From positions 3,036,501 through 3,100,500 of the forward strand of contig NC_134520.1 in assembly GCF_027942865.1 (NCBI RefSeq): a stretch of 64,000 nucleotides of DNA, given 5' to 3'. The notes under the pieces were generated by a model. The model did not search any database, was not told where the DNA came from, and saw nothing but the letters and a program-made list of their open reading frames with translations. The translations under genes were made by a program, and so were the position numbers. Shown here piece by piece: positions 13,277-26,034 of this stretch. Positions within the stretch are counted from its first letter, which is position 1. The number at the start of each line of letters is the position of its first letter. Origin of the DNA: Odontesthes bonariensis. Lineage: Eukaryota; Chordata; Actinopteri; Atheriniformes; Atherinopsidae.

Positions 13277-14453
13277 TATATATAGGTGAGTATAAATACA
13301 GCTATAGTTGAAATAAATTACAAAATCAAATTTGTGTTGTGAAAATAAAATAAAATAAAGTGCATCAGTAGATCAAAGCAAAGTAAAGGAAAATAATACA
13401 GAAATAAGTCGAGGAATAACACACAAGAAACAAAAGTGGTACATTTGGATTAAAGAAATAAAGAACTGAATTAAATGAATAGCAACATTTATACAAACTT
13501 AAATGAATGCAGTTGAAAATTAAAGCAGGTAATTTATTTCACATTCTATACATTGATTTTTGCATAAATTAATTATTGAACTTGAATTTAGTTGCATTTA
13601 TCATCATTTCACCATTTATTTATTTTTGTATTCTTTTATTTGGGATTATGACCATTTCAGTCTTCTATTGATTTGATCACGTCACTGATGGTTGGAAATA
13701 GGGAACAATTTTGTTTTGCCATATGAGCAATCACTATGATTATGGAAATATGTTGAGAGTCACATGTTTTCCTGTTAAATAGAAGTTATTTGGGCCTCTG
13801 AAATGAAACATAACTCAGGCTATAAAATGTACTGTTGATTTGCATTGTTTAAAAGCAGGATCAAATTGATTGGCATAAAACACATAAACAAATGTTTGAG
13901 GACATAACTGCAGAACTATAAAAAGATTTGGTAGAGATGAAAAACTTTTGAGTTCACCATTAGATCAGTAGAAACAGCATTTGTATGCGGTAAGGCCTTG
14001 TTTCAAACAAACCTTCTTATTTAAGTGATATGCAGAGCGAACCAATATAATCATAAATATTTGAGTTAAATGGCAAATCTTATATTGTTGGCAAAATTGA
14101 TATCTGGGATCTCTGGTTTATTTCAGCTTGCTCATTATGACACACAAAAATATGAATACCCATTCATATATATTAACTATTTTCTGTTTCCCCTATTTGT
14201 AATAAAGTGAGTTTTGTTCATGTTAATGTAGCTGTTTATTCATTTCTTTTCTTTGAGTTTGTTTACTCAGAACTCTTTAAACTGCATCTGGGGCATGTCA
14301 CTGAAAGTTGCCATCAAGGCGGCATAACCCATCACCATGGGTAACCAAAGGGGATTCCATAGCAACCTAAAATTCCATGATTGGACTGATAATTGGACTC
14401 CAACATCAATCAATCAGTCACCAACTTCAAAGTGCATTCTGAACGAATGTTGC
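13277..14453. other. AT-rich non-coding, no gene seen
   Basis: Strongly AT-rich intergenic sequence between the Tc1 copy and the 3' end of tgm1. No coding or RNA feature could be supported. Confidence 0.4.
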
Positions 14454-14459
14454 TTTAAT
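14454..14459 (-). terminator. tgm1: candidate polyadenylation signal of tgm1
   Basis: On the minus strand this reads ATTAAA, the commonest variant of the vertebrate polyadenylation signal. It lies 555 bases after the tgm1 stop codon, giving a plausible 3' UTR. No AATAAA was found on the minus strand nearer the stop. Transcript data would be needed to confirm it. Confidence 0.4.
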
Positions 14460-15013
14460 AACACATGATAATTTGCAGTATCAAATAGATATCCACATAA
14501 AATACTTGTTAATCCATGGCAAAATAAACAAAATAAATATCTTGCATATATAAATAGAAAACATTTTCTACAGAAAATATTGAGCTGGTCTTTAAAAAAG
14601 CATCTCTCCTTCATCAAAGCTGCCAAACTCTCTTACTTCTGCTGCTATTTTGGAACTGCTAGAAACAATATTTGCACCTCACTGGTCTGCATATGGTCCT
14701 GTCATCCACATTAAATTAGTATGGAGTGGCTGCAAGCTAATACTGGTACACAGTATAAAAAGTTTTGCCATTGGGAGGTGATATCCACTACTTCGCTCTT
14801 AGATGTTTTCTTCCATTAGTTGTCTCTCTGTGCTCAGTTCGGTTGCAAAATAAATCTGAACTGTGGTGTCATATCTTTGTAAATTTAAATATTGGCTATC
14901 CGTAAAAATAAATGAAAAAAAGACTTCATGATTAAAGAAAAGGAAAAGAATCAGCCTTTGGTATATTGAGGAAATTACAAAACATTCAGTGTCAAAGTGC
15001 TTTTGTTTGCACA

Positions 15014-18000
15014 TCACTGTGGAGGAGCGCTGCTTTTGTCCTCCACAGTAATGCTGCTCACACCATGAACCTGTGTGAGCTGCTTGCAGTCCAGTGAAGC
15101 CAGTAATTTCCTCTGTCCGGCAAGGGTGGGAACGAAGTACTCCGTGAGAGTGACAGAGGCATGGCTGCCAATATCTCTAAAGGGAAAACAGGAAATGATG
15201 GTAGCAATCAGAAAAGAGAATGATGCTTAAAAAAAAATCTGTACCAAGATGAAGTATATTTTCAGTCTCACCCGTAATTGATCTTTCGAGCAGCTAGAAG
15301 GCCTAGTCCTTCCACATGGAATATAACTGCTTTCAGCACCTGTGGTAGCGGGTTAGTGAAGGAAATCTCCACTGCCATTTTGTTTCCCACCACAGCCTTC
15401 CCGATTGGCTATGTGACAGCATAACAGCAAGCAGTAAAAATCAGACATAGATTAAGATGTTCTGCACAGCAGTGTTTTCCTGATGACCTTTGATGCTTAC
15501 CTTTATTATGAGATCTGGGGTTCTGAGTCTGAAACTGAACTGAGTGGCCAGAACCTGCTGTGTTTCTTTGACCCTTCCTGACAGTGTCAGCATCAGAGCA
15601 GCCTGATCAATAAGCTGGCTCTTATACACTTTGTACTCCAGGGTCCACTCCAAAATCTTTTCTGTAATCACAGATGTAAGTAGAGAAGTGTGGTTAAAAG
15701 AAGAAGAAAGAACGTGGGTAAGGTTCAGCACCAAGGTGGATTTTGATGATTTTGTTACTTACTAAGCCAGAGTGGCTGTTTGTTGTGTGCTTATCTAACC
15801 AGTTTCTGGCTTTAACTTAAATCCTCAATTGTAATATTATGATGCAAAGACCACATTTTAATCAAATAAAAGTTTATTGATCCCTGAATTGGTTCATTCA
15901 GCTAAAATGTGAAGGAATATTTAAAAGAAGTCAGTTTGTCATCCTGTCAGAGTTCTGTGTTGCTCGGATGACAATGTTGTTGACAATTCTCATTTTAGTG
16001 ATTCTGAGTGAGATCTATTTGAAATTATACTGAAATCGATGGGTGATTTGTGTAATAACAAAAGTTAAGACAATGTCAGCCAGTCTAATTCTGGTCCCTT
16101 CGGCCTCTGTTTTGTAGCGTGTTAAAGGCTGTTGTTTGCTTCTTGAGCATTTTGAACCCCAGTCTGTTGTCAGGATTTGGCACCTGATTGCATGTGTGCC
16201 CAGTGTGATAACTGGTCAGTGACCAGTTATCACACTATCACTATCACTATCATTCTTTTTTCACAATAAAACAAGAGAACTGGAAAAAAAGTGTTTTTTT
16301 TCTTTTATCATTTTCCCCAGGTGGGTAGCAGGGGTCACAGGACCAAGCTCACTCACCCTCATTGGGCAGTATTTCCACATCTGTCTCGTCTTTTCTGACT
16401 GTGGCTTTGTGGACTCCGGTGTAGTACATGACTGCCAACTGGCTGTGCAGGGTGACTTTACGCTGTTCGTTGCTCCTGTTTTTCAGCTTGATCGTCAGCT
16501 CCGCATCCCTTCCCATTTTGGGACCCTCGCCATCCATGATCACTTCCATAGAGACATCCTCCGCTGTGGGAGATGAGTAGGCCTCCGCTTTGGAGCCGTA
16601 GCTACAGGCTGTTTCCACAGCAATGCGCTCCTCTTCTGAGCCTGAAAAGGAAAGCAGATATTGAGCTGATTTAATAAATAATACAGCAGTAATAGCTCAG
16701 CAGGTCGAAGTGTTTTTGACAAGAACGCTTGAAGTTTTCATTTGATCTGCTCCTTGATCATACCTTCAGGATGTTTGTAAAAGTGTGTGATATCACTGCG
16801 CTCCTCTGACCCTACAGCCTTGGTGCTGATAGAGTGGCCCACGATCTTCTTCTCACTATAGATTTGACTGAAGGTACCATCTACATTCTTCTGCCAGTAT
16901 ATTTTATCACTGTTCACCTACACGTAGGGGAAGCGGGAGAGAAGGGTTAAGAAAAACACCCTGAACAGTTGGGCGGCTGCCATATATATTCTAAGAGCAT
17001 CAGCAGTACACAACACATGTTTCTTTCTCTTTTGTCCTGTCAACCTTTTAAACCATTTTTCATTCCCGTAATGGGAAAAAATCCAAAAGCGAATTAAAAG
17101 AAAAACACTCATTCCACTAACCTCAGCAAACACGAAGGGGCAGTCATGTTTGAGGTAGACCTGACCGTTGCGGACAGCAGCGAGAGGAGCAGGCCCGCAG
17201 CGGTAGGTGCCCTGGCTGGTCTCCTGCGGGGTGGAATCAACAGCCTGCCACCCTCCGTTACCGGGAGGCAAATCTGGACGAGACATCCAGCAGTCGTTCC
17301 ACACATGGAAGTTCCTTTAGGAAAGGGCAAGGTTAATAAAACTGAAGACTACTGGGCGACGTGATGAGTTTAGCTTCGTTAACCAGCCATACCAGATAGA
17401 GTCTGCATTGAGGTGCTCTATGGGCTCCAGCTTCTCATCAAAGTACACATCTGTCGTCAAGGAGACATCCGTATCGTGAGCTGAGCTAAAGTTGGTCACA
17501 GTTCGACAAGGAATGCCAAGACACCGTAAAACTGATAGAAGAGTGATAACACACCAGTGGTCAATATCTGTGCAACATGTGGCAGTCACATACATGTGTT
17601 GATCATATCAACACATGTGATAGAGCAGAAAAAAAATCAGCTCACCTGTGGTGACAAGGCCAGCAAAAACCCAGCACTGGCCATACTTAACAGGGGTGCC
17701 GTTGTTTTTATAGTATTCTTGCAGGATTTCCACACTTCCACTCCAAACTGTGGGAGAGGTTCCCATCGAATAGTCTCCTGACCAGTTTCCTTCCAGGACA
17801 CCAAAGTCATCAGGTGAGTTGATCTGGATAAATGAGGAAAAATAAACTACTTATAAGTTTAAAATCGTAAACAAAGCTCCTGTACAAATTGGAACTCTTC
17901 TTTGCTTTTGTGTAGAATTATCAACAAGCTGCTAAAACTAATAATGGAACCAAAAATATAACATATGTGTTATATACTTTACATCTAGAACATATGAATA

Positions 18001-21000
18001 TAGTGCAACGAAATCCAGAAATGGCATGTCTTCTCTGATTCAAGGTAAATGGAAGTGTCCTGTATTCTTTTAAAAGTCTTTAAATTGTCCTTGCATTGTT
18101 AAGAGGAGGAGGACCTTTCGGCTTTTAATCCACAGCGACAGCTTTAACAAAAGTCAGCATTGAAGACTTTTCATTCTTTGGCATCCAAACTTTTTTTTAA
18201 AAGCATTGATGGCATTAAATTTAAAATTACTTTTTTTCTTTCTTTAAAGCAGTCACGTTGCTCTGTTTATATATTCACCTTTAAGCTATTCTCAGTTGAA
18301 TATAGACTTAAACAAATTTCAACTGATTGCATCTACATTTGCACATTGTTCATTACTCACTGTTCAACTGTTTTCTATGTATGCTATGTGTTATTTTATT
18401 GGATCTCTGGGAATTTTGTCCAGCTGGTGGTGAAAGAGGAAGGTGTAAAATTAAGTATGATTGATCTTCTGGTGACCGTGAATCTTTGTTCGTAACATCA
18501 TGACAAATTAACTGCCAGTTGCTGAGGACCCTTGTCCTGCGATGGGACCCTTGGGACCCTTTTATTTAAATATACAAATCTGTATCAAATTTAAAGAGGA
18601 TGCTTCTCAGTTTAGATCCCCGGATGCAGCAGTTTTCCTGCCAAGTTGGTTTAAGGATGGTGTGACGTGCCGTGTGTGAGCAGGGTGACTTTTATTAATG
18701 GAAGATTATGAAGGTAAATACGAAGGGCAGTGGATCAGCTGTATTCTCACCATGGCTGAGATGATCCGCACCACATTAACTGGGTCTCCCAAACCAGAGT
18801 TGGGAGTTCCACTCTTCTTCAGGATAAAGAGGCAAGTTGCAAGAATCTCTTCATTAAACTGAATAAAAGAAAGAAAAAAGTTACAACGTGGTTAAGAAGC
18901 CATAACGGTTTCTGCTGCTCTGTTCACCACACACTGACTCAGAGAGCAGCCGTGCAAACCACTCACCTGTCCGTAGTTCCATGTCCTCGCTCCAATTTGG
19001 TTCTCTGTGCCATAGTAAATCCGTCCGACATCATTAATGATATACTCCTGCCTCTCGTCATCAGAATCCATGAACACGGAGTCGTCTAAAAGAGACCAAG
19101 TCAGGAACAAGATTGAATCACGTTTTTTCAAACATGGCATCTGGTTTGCCAAAATAAGCTTTAACTTCTATACACATGACACTGATGAGCAACAAAGTCG
19201 CATTAGTCCCAGCTTCAAAGTCATATGTGAAAATATCTAGAGTCACACTTTTGTTGATACTGTGTTTGTACAATACCATTATTGCAATATGTTTGAAATG
19301 TTCAAATGTAGAAATAATCTCATTAAAAGCCCTAAACTGCCTCCATCCCGAACTTTTTTAGTATATCTTGCAGGGCTGAAAAGCTAAATGGAGGTTAACA
19401 TGTGATATGAAGTTGATGAGAAGCAAAATCACAGTAAATGTACGAATCGATGCTTTTTGTCCTGCATTTGCCACACTATCACAACTTTTTCTGATCTGGG
19501 GTTCAAAGATAAAGTAGACCCAATATTTCACCTTCACACCAGGGGTTGAACAACATGTAGATGTCATTGCTGGGGTTGTGTGTAGAAACGGCCTGCCCAT
19601 TTGCACAATTTGTTTCCACTGTAAGTTGATATCTGCCAATGACAGCTGTTGGTGGTGAATTCACTGACAGCTTTAACCTTTTGTCCTCCTGTCTAATGAC
19701 CGCAGCTTCCCAACAATCATCCTGGAGCTCCTCCACCAGAGGGATGATCACATGGGTTCCCTTTGACACTGCTGGCAGTGGCCCTAAGACAGTGAGAGGA
19801 GACACATATCATGCATCATGTTGTATTTGGCGCTATATAAATAAAAATGAATTGAATTGAATTGAATGCACACATAGCAGAGAAAAAAGGAGATAAAAAG
19901 TAACAGTTGCTGTCCATGACATGCCCAAACAGAAAGGATCTATTCAGTTCAGTGACTGTAGCTTTTCCACTCGAATTAAACCCACACCTGCATTCCCAGT
20001 TAGTTTGAGTAAATTGAAACCAAACAGAGAGATTACGGAATGTACTGTCTGAACAATCTGCGGGGGCGTGTGAATACACACACACCTACACACATACACA
20101 CGCCTTGTGTGATGATTTTTAATCTCAATGCAGCTGTATGAAAAATATGGGCCTAAGCAGCAGTTTGAAGTTCACCTTCAGTGTCCCTGCTGTTATGGCC
20201 AGTAATGATGAGTAAAGTAAATGAATACTGAAAAGAAATGAAAAGAAATGCTGTTAAACGTTAATGAGAATGAACAAAATTCACTGTCAAGTACAATAAA
20301 TCAACTTACAGTCTTTAAACAGTAAAGCTGTTGGCAAACATTCCATCTACCTTCTTCCCTGAATCCTGGAAAACAACAGCCCTCAATGGCTTTCCTTCTT
20401 TCCTGTCTGGCTGTGACCTGGGTGCTGTTTTCAGATACCCTAACAGAAGCTATTTGCTATGTTTCAGTTCCAGCAGGAAATGTTGATTCTTATCTAATTC
20501 AGTTATGAACAGACAGGCCCATGAATGGCTGTGACTCGAGGAATCGAACCCCTCTTGGAAAGAAATTAATGAAACAAATGAAACATTCATTGTGAACACA
20601 AACCCAGGGGCCCACTGGATTGCAGATAGCTAGTGAGGAACATAAAAACAGCAGGGAGACATCGAGGCAGCAGAATGAACCACCAGCTGGATCTGAAGCA
20701 GCAGCTGTGCATCTCTGGCATTAGGATCAAAGTTTGACTTTTTGAGGTGGCAAATTCATTAAAAAAAACAACAAAGACTGCAGTGGAGCGAGCCTGTTCA
20801 ACTAACTGTTCAGCCGGTATAAGCGCGTGCAGTGCCTCAATAAGATCTACGATTCCCTGTGATCTAATGGATGAATATCTATTCTATTTTATTTAAATCC
20901 TCAAAATAAGATCCAACACATTTACACTTTATTTCAAAGGGGCTTACAAAGGAAGAACAAAATTCAAACTTCAGAATTGCACTTTAAGCGCTCAATCTAT

Positions 21001-24000
21001 TTTTAATTTTGTCTTTGTGACAGGGTTCAAGTAGGGCAGGTAGACCAGTACAAAATAAGTGCAGGTTAGGCATGTTAGGGTGTTAGCAGTGTTAGGAGAG
21101 GACGTGTTCTTGGAAGAAATTAGTCTTCAAAAGATTCTTGACAGCAGAGAAGGACACCACTGGTCTGACGGCATTCGGTATCTTGTGGAACCAGTGATGG
21201 AAATTAGCTTGGATTAAGACTGCCTATTGTGCAGGGATGGCAGTTTCAGACGTCACTCCTGACAGATACAAAGCAGTCAAAAAAGAAGCATTAGCCTGTA
21301 TGATTGAGTTTAGATATTCGGGAGCAGATACCAGGACCGCACCCTTGACCCAGTCCCTGGACATTGTTCCCAGAACTTTTAAGCAACTAGAATCATGCAT
21401 CAAACAAGAATGGGACAGCCTCTCTCTCCTACAGGCTATTTAGAGGATGCTACACAGTGGTAAACTTGGACCTGTGCCATCAAATTCAAGTATTTTGTGA
21501 AATGGTAAAATGTCTCACTTTCAACTTTTGATGTTTTCTATGTTCTGTTACAGATAAATTAATTCCAATCTTTCTGGATTTGGGGTTGTAGATATGCAGC
21601 CACAATTACACGACAGTACACGACAGTGTCAAACTAAGGTTTCTGTTCAGATGAAAGAAACCAGCTAAAACAAGAAAATCAAGGCATTTCGGATTTTCTT
21701 CCCTTTGGACGGATTCAAGCTGTTTCCCTTCTTTTTCAGATATTCTGCTGAGGTTAACTCAGCAGCTGTTGGCTGAGGTCTCTCGTCTAACACAGCAAGA
21801 GACCAAATAAACAACTGTTTCTTCACATTCAGTGACAGTCACATGTCCTCCCGCACAGCCCAAATGCCAACTTTGCAAAGAGCATCATATCATATCTCAG
21901 TCTAATGGGCATATTGTCATATTTTCTTCATGACTTTATACAGTATCTAATAGTAAGTGTGTTGTTGTTTTAACACAGCCTGCGATTAGCTTTCATTCAG
22001 GACTGCTCCCATCTGAGGAGTTGGAACTGAGTCCGGGGCACTGCAGAGGCAACGAAAAACAGGGGGCAGAAAAATGGCAGATTCCTGTGTAAAATTTTGT
22101 TTTGTTATTGATGCATGATTTTCTAAAGCAGATAAACTTGTATTATCTTCATTTTCTGGTATTAAGTTCTTCTGCTTATTGCTGGTATGGCAGGTGGTTT
22201 GAAATTACTTGATGATTATTCATAATCAGTGTTGCTATATTCCTTATTACCTCAAATTGTAGACTCAGTAGGATGGGGTTTGATTTTCCTTTTTCTTTTT
22301 GTCCTCCGAAGTGAACATTACAGAATATATTAAAAAACAAAACACATCACTTTGGTCAATTTATAGCGCTCATTGAATCAACAAAGGATATTTCATCAAC
22401 TGAAACACTGAACATAGGGTGGAAGGCTGTGCGTCTATCCTCCTTGGATAGACGCACAGCCTTCCAGTAAAAGAGACTGTAATTACTCTCTTCGAGCGTC
22501 ATTTGTTATCATGCACAGCTGTAATTGAAAGGATCTAAATTTGTCGGTGTCCTCCCTGTTTTACAGCAGTCAGCACAGTTCGGGGGGAAATGCAAAGGTA
22601 GACAAGAACAGGTAAAGAGGAGGTAGGTTGACACTGGGCACTGGCAACATTTCTGGTGAACTGGCTTTTGGGGGGTCGTTAGTTAGCACAGGACTTAAGA
22701 ACTGTATCTTTGAAACCGTCTCTCAGGAGCATAGCAACAGAGCTGTTACCATAGCAATCGTAACCAAAAAAAATCCCCCCTGGCTGTGCCTCGTTCTTCC
22801 TATGCAAATGTATTATATCTCACACATACAATGTTTTTCACGCACTTAATGAAAATGGTGATGATTATGTCAAAAGACTGACTACTGTCACAATTTCAGT
22901 TTCTAGTACATTTTCAACTGCAATGGCATGACAGAAAATCAACAAAAATGGGTCCCGTTTCCTTAAGCCTTTTCTATCACCTTCATTCATCATTAATAAA
23001 ATGAAGATAAGCTTTGATAGATGAGAGAAAATCATGCATAAAAATTCTGTTTACAGATAAAGCGAAGGGGCACCTCCACTTAAGCCTATTCAGGCTTTAA
23101 ATGAGTCAGCAATGCAGTATTTTATCCTGCTATGAATCTCAAAGTAACACACAAACAGAAACAGTTCTGAAAACTTTCTTGTCGGGTCCAATCATGGCCA
23201 ACAAGCCAATCGTAACAGCAACAGATTGTAGTTATCTTCTTGTACGTAATTATAAAATCTCAAACGTGATTTATGTTCCTTCGTGCCGTAAGGTGCTGAG
23301 AAATGTAATCATATGTACATTTCCCTGTTAATGCTCTTCTTTTCCTCAGATAAAATGCAAATCTGTTTTTACAGAGAGTAAGGTCACAAAGCCTAGTTAT
23401 ACGTTGCAGAACAGTTGAAATGCATTGTTCTGACATGTAAAAACTGAATAAAATAACAGGCTTTCTTTGTAAATTTGCTTTAACTTAATTTGATAAAATA
23501 TTATGTTAATCTATTCATATTGAATCATTGTAATTAACTTAGTGGAAATTGTACATGTGATGGAAATACTTAAAGCTGCCGTCGGCAACTTTTTTTTAGT
23601 CATATAAGCTTAAACTGTCATGGAATTCTGGAAGTAGAATATTAAATAGGCTGTTTAGGAAAAATAACGAAATCTGTAGCTCCCTCTGAAGCCTGTAATC
23701 ATGCTTGCAAAAACCGAGCGCTCCCGGCTGTTTTTAACCAATCAAGTTAGGGTGGAGGAATCCTACCTGTCAATCACAGCTTGTGCACACGCTGCTGAGC
23801 GTGAGTCTGCCCCAGCTTGTGTGCGCTCACACTGGTGTGAACTCACGTGCACAACCTCGTCCACAGAGGGGGAGGGGTTTGGGGGGGGATTCGGAGCTTG
23901 TTAGAGGTTGGGGAGGGACCTGAAAGTTGTGTCAGTTCGAATTTTCCGACTTTAGACTCGCAATTTTGAAAACCTGCCGACGGCAGCTTTAAGTCAATTA

Positions 24001-24883
24001 TAGAAAAATAAAACAACATAAGACATGAGTATTAAGGCAAAACATCTTGTTGGTGCAACTTCATCCTGTCTCTTTCTCTCAATGGTAATGTGCTGCTCTG
24101 CACAGGGTTTCAGGGAAGCAGCCCCGGCCAAGTCTCACATTTGGCCTCTGGAGAGGTTAATTTGAATGGCAGGAATTCTCTCAGTTAGCCCACATAGGGA
24201 TTTCATGAGACCAGGAGGATTTCTTTTCCCCATTAAAGTGATAGCATAAAACTCTTGAATTTGTGATTCGTAGGGATGAACTTTAGCTCTCAGCTTTCTT
24301 TCACTGACCTGTTTTCAGCTCAAGATGAAGCTCGTCTGTGTTGGGGTCAAAAGGTCGAGACAAGGTTAACCACATCTGGAAATTCTGCCCTCTGCGGAGG
24401 ATGAGGTTGTCACTCTGGTAGAGATCTGTATGATGCTCCGTGCGGTTCTCCCCTGATTTGCTTTTCATCAGGTCTATTGATTTCACTTTCAAAAGGAGTT
24501 CTGTGAAAACAGAGACGGGATAGACTGAGGTCAAACATGTGGCTGTTTTGTTTCTTTTCCTGAAAGAAAAAAAGCACGTGTGAGCTCTAATCACCATCAA
24601 GATCAGTTTCACCAGTCGTAGGCTTTTCACCATCTGTCCCCTCGTCCTTATCTGGATCATCAACCCCTGTGACCACAGTGTCTGTGATGTCATCGTCGTT
24701 TGGTGGGGTAAAACAGCATGGGCACGCCTTACGCAACCACCGGCGACATGCGTTTTCTTCTTTCACATCATTTTCTGTCGCTTCTTCTCTTTCTTCCTCT
24801 TCGTCTTCGCCAAACCCAAGAGTGACAGATGGAAACCGACCCACTTCAGATCTGTCTCTTATTGACCGTATCTCAACAGGCAT
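15014..24883 (-). CDS. tgm1: transglutaminase 1 (protein-glutamine gamma-glutamyltransferase K type)
   Basis: Forms calcium-dependent isopeptide cross-links between glutamine and lysine side chains. In mammals TGM1 is membrane-anchored and builds the epidermal cornified envelope. Coding exons on the minus strand, 5' to 3': 24883-24595, 24500-24309, 19783-19532, 19085-18967, 18858-18751, 17823-17646, 17531-17393, 17314-17122, 16917-16764, 16641-16357, 15661-15501, 15408-15272, 15176-15014. All borders are AG/GT, all phases join, and the total of 2370 nt gives 789 residues (human about 817). The start ATG lies one base after a splice acceptor at 24884. Residues 1-80 are acidic with a cysteine cluster (C46, C54, C56, C57), the likely acylated membrane anchor. 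The N-terminal beta domain follows. The core has YGQCWVFAG (C370), HVWNDCWM (H429) and VDSTPQETS (D452); the even spacing matches human C377, H436 and D459. Two C-terminal beta-barrels end in SSAPPQ. tgm1 rather than another paralog is inferred from the N-terminus and the rabggta neighbour. Confidence 0.95.
16202..16236. repeat. perfect 35-bp palindrome in a tgm1 intron
   Basis: Two 17-base arms (16202-16218 and 16220-16236), exact reverse complements, surround one central G at 16219. The left arm begins AGTGTGATAACTGG. A short imperfect (ATCACT)n run follows to about 16252. It lies in the 695-bp intron between the coding exons ending at 16357 and starting at 15661. Confidence 0.9.
19822..19868 (+). 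repeat. L2-type LINE 3' tail fragment
   Basis: The sequence GCGCTATATAAATAAA followed by three GAATT-type repeats is the characteristic end of fish L2-type LINEs (compare 36494-36532 and 55708-55731). Only the tail is present, inserted in the tgm1 intron just upstream of the exon that starts at 19783. Confidence 0.6.
22421..22465. repeat. perfect hairpin, 20-bp arms and 5-base loop
   Basis: GGAAGGCTGTGCGTCTATCC at 22421-22440 is followed by TCCTT and then by its exact reverse complement at 22446-22465. It lies in the long tgm1 intron (19784-24308). No coding function is visible. Confidence 0.9.
23574..23988. mobile_element. MITE with TTAA target duplication (415 bp)
   Basis: The element begins AGCTGCCGTCGGCA and ends TGCCGACGGCAGCT, a near-exact terminal inverted repeat. 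It is flanked by TTAA at 23570-23573 and 23989-23992. It has no transposase frame. The interior shares segments with the MITE at 49506-50137 (CCTGTCAATCAC, then TTGTGCAC, and TTCTG with GAAGTA near the left end), so the two belong to related families. TTAA targets are used by piggyBac and Kolobok transposases; the AG start fits Kolobok better. It lies in the long tgm1 intron. Confidence 0.85.
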
Positions 24884-25476
24884 CCTGGGAGGAAAGAAAC
24901 ACAATGAGGAAATGGCTTTGTCTTTAATCTGGCAGTGGTTAAAACCTCGGTTCTAAGTGAATACCGCTGTTCATATTTTCCTTTGGAGGTAGAAACACAC
25001 AACTGATGTCACAAATGATTAGACTAAAATACTAAACCATTCTAATCCACTGTTCAATGAATTGATAGAGGGAGGAGATTGGCCTTCCTTCGGTGGTACA
25101 GCTGAGTTTAGCATCATTTTTAATCCCTCTAATCAGAACACAATCTCATGATGTGGGATGACAGCCTCATTACAGATGGCTCCCATGCGAAATGTTTGAA
25201 TTCAAAGTGAGAAATTCCTATTAGAGTCACTCATGTGATATCAACTTACTCTTCAGCAATATATCAGAATGAATATTACCAAACAAACATATCGGCAGCC
25301 CCTCAAGGAGGATTTTTTATGGCTTCCTCTTTTTTTCTGTGCTTAAAATACCCGAATTAATGGTGCATATTTAAAAGAAAAAGAGGGGAAAAAATGTTAC
25401 ACCTCTTGTTTGAATCCTGACTTAGATTTTTTTTTTTCCTATTTCAGTTTGTGCTACAGAGTTCACTGCTACTTAA
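24884..25476. other. tgm1 5' intron sequence, no feature seen
   Basis: On the minus strand the bases just upstream of the tgm1 start codon form a pyrimidine tract ending in CAG (AG at 24886-24885). The region is therefore intron preceding the first coding exon, not promoter. Nothing else was recognised. Confidence 0.6.
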
Positions 25477-26034
25477 AGGCGGGGTAGGGGATCTTTTTCT
25501 GGAACATTTTTTTACATATTGCTTGAAATACTCTTCACACCCCCATTGCAACCAATTAATTAAAAGTTTTGACACAAATATGAAAAGTTTTAGTGGCCTC
25601 TAGAACGTACACTCTAGGAAAAACAGTATCCAATCATTGTGAACGGTCCGTTCACAATGATTGGATACTGATGCCGTCTATCAAACTGCAATCTGCTCCC
25701 CCCTCCCCCTCCTTCCCCCTGTGCGCGTACCCTGCTCCGTGAACGAATTACTCGCCCAGAAGCTTGGCAGGAAGCTAAACTAGAGCCAGCTTGGCTAGCA
25801 CCTAGCATTATTAAACGTATAGTTAGCATAAACTAAATACTAAATACTAAATACGGCAACGATCGATGCTTGCTGTCAGAACAGCGTTCGTGCACCTTCG
25901 TGCTCGTGCGCGTTCATGTACTCTAGAGGCGTGCCTTCGGGGGAAAAGTGAAGAAAAGGGTTGGGACTTTTTACCTGTGTATTTTCAAAATGCAGCTTTG
26001 CTGGACTCAAAATCCAGGATCTCCTACCCTACCT
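25477..26034. mobile_element. MITE with TTAA target duplication (558 bp)
   Basis: The left end AGGCGGGGTAGGGGATC and the right end GATCTCCTACCCTACCT are inverted repeats flanked by TTAA at 25473-25476 and 26035-26038. There is no transposase frame. It contains a 47-bp palindrome (separate entry) and CpG-rich segments near 25690-25740 and 25880-25920. Same TTAA class as the elements at 23574, 49506 and 61107, with a different interior. Confidence 0.85.
25624..25670. repeat. perfect 47-bp palindrome inside a MITE
   Basis: Two exact 23-base arms (25624-25646 and 25648-25670) surround a single central T. The left arm starts CAGTATCCAATCATTG and ends AACGG. The single-stranded form would fold into an almost loop-free hairpin. 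Confidence 0.9.

Noticed and set aside
17146..17364. Plus-strand 72-codon frame
   Set aside because: Antisense to the tgm1 exon carrying the catalytic His and Asp; no independent support.
18160..18495. Plus-strand 111-codon hydrophobic frame
   Set aside because: AT-rich intronic sequence opposite to tgm1; composition explains the Phe/Leu/Ile content and no splice sites or homology were evident.
20520..20555. Minus-strand GGGGTTCGATTCC resembling a tRNA B box
   Set aside because: The T-stem does not pair fully, and no A box, anticodon arm or acceptor stem is found upstream. At most a chance match or an old tRNA-derived scrap.
21237..21443. Plus-strand 68-codon frame
   Set aside because: Lies in a repeat-like part of the tgm1 intron; no recognisable domain. 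Possibly the end of an old DNA transposon, but terminal repeats were not found.
24669..24956. Plus-strand 95-codon serine-rich frame
   Set aside because: Antisense shadow of the first coding exon of tgm1, whose splice borders and protein similarity are clear.
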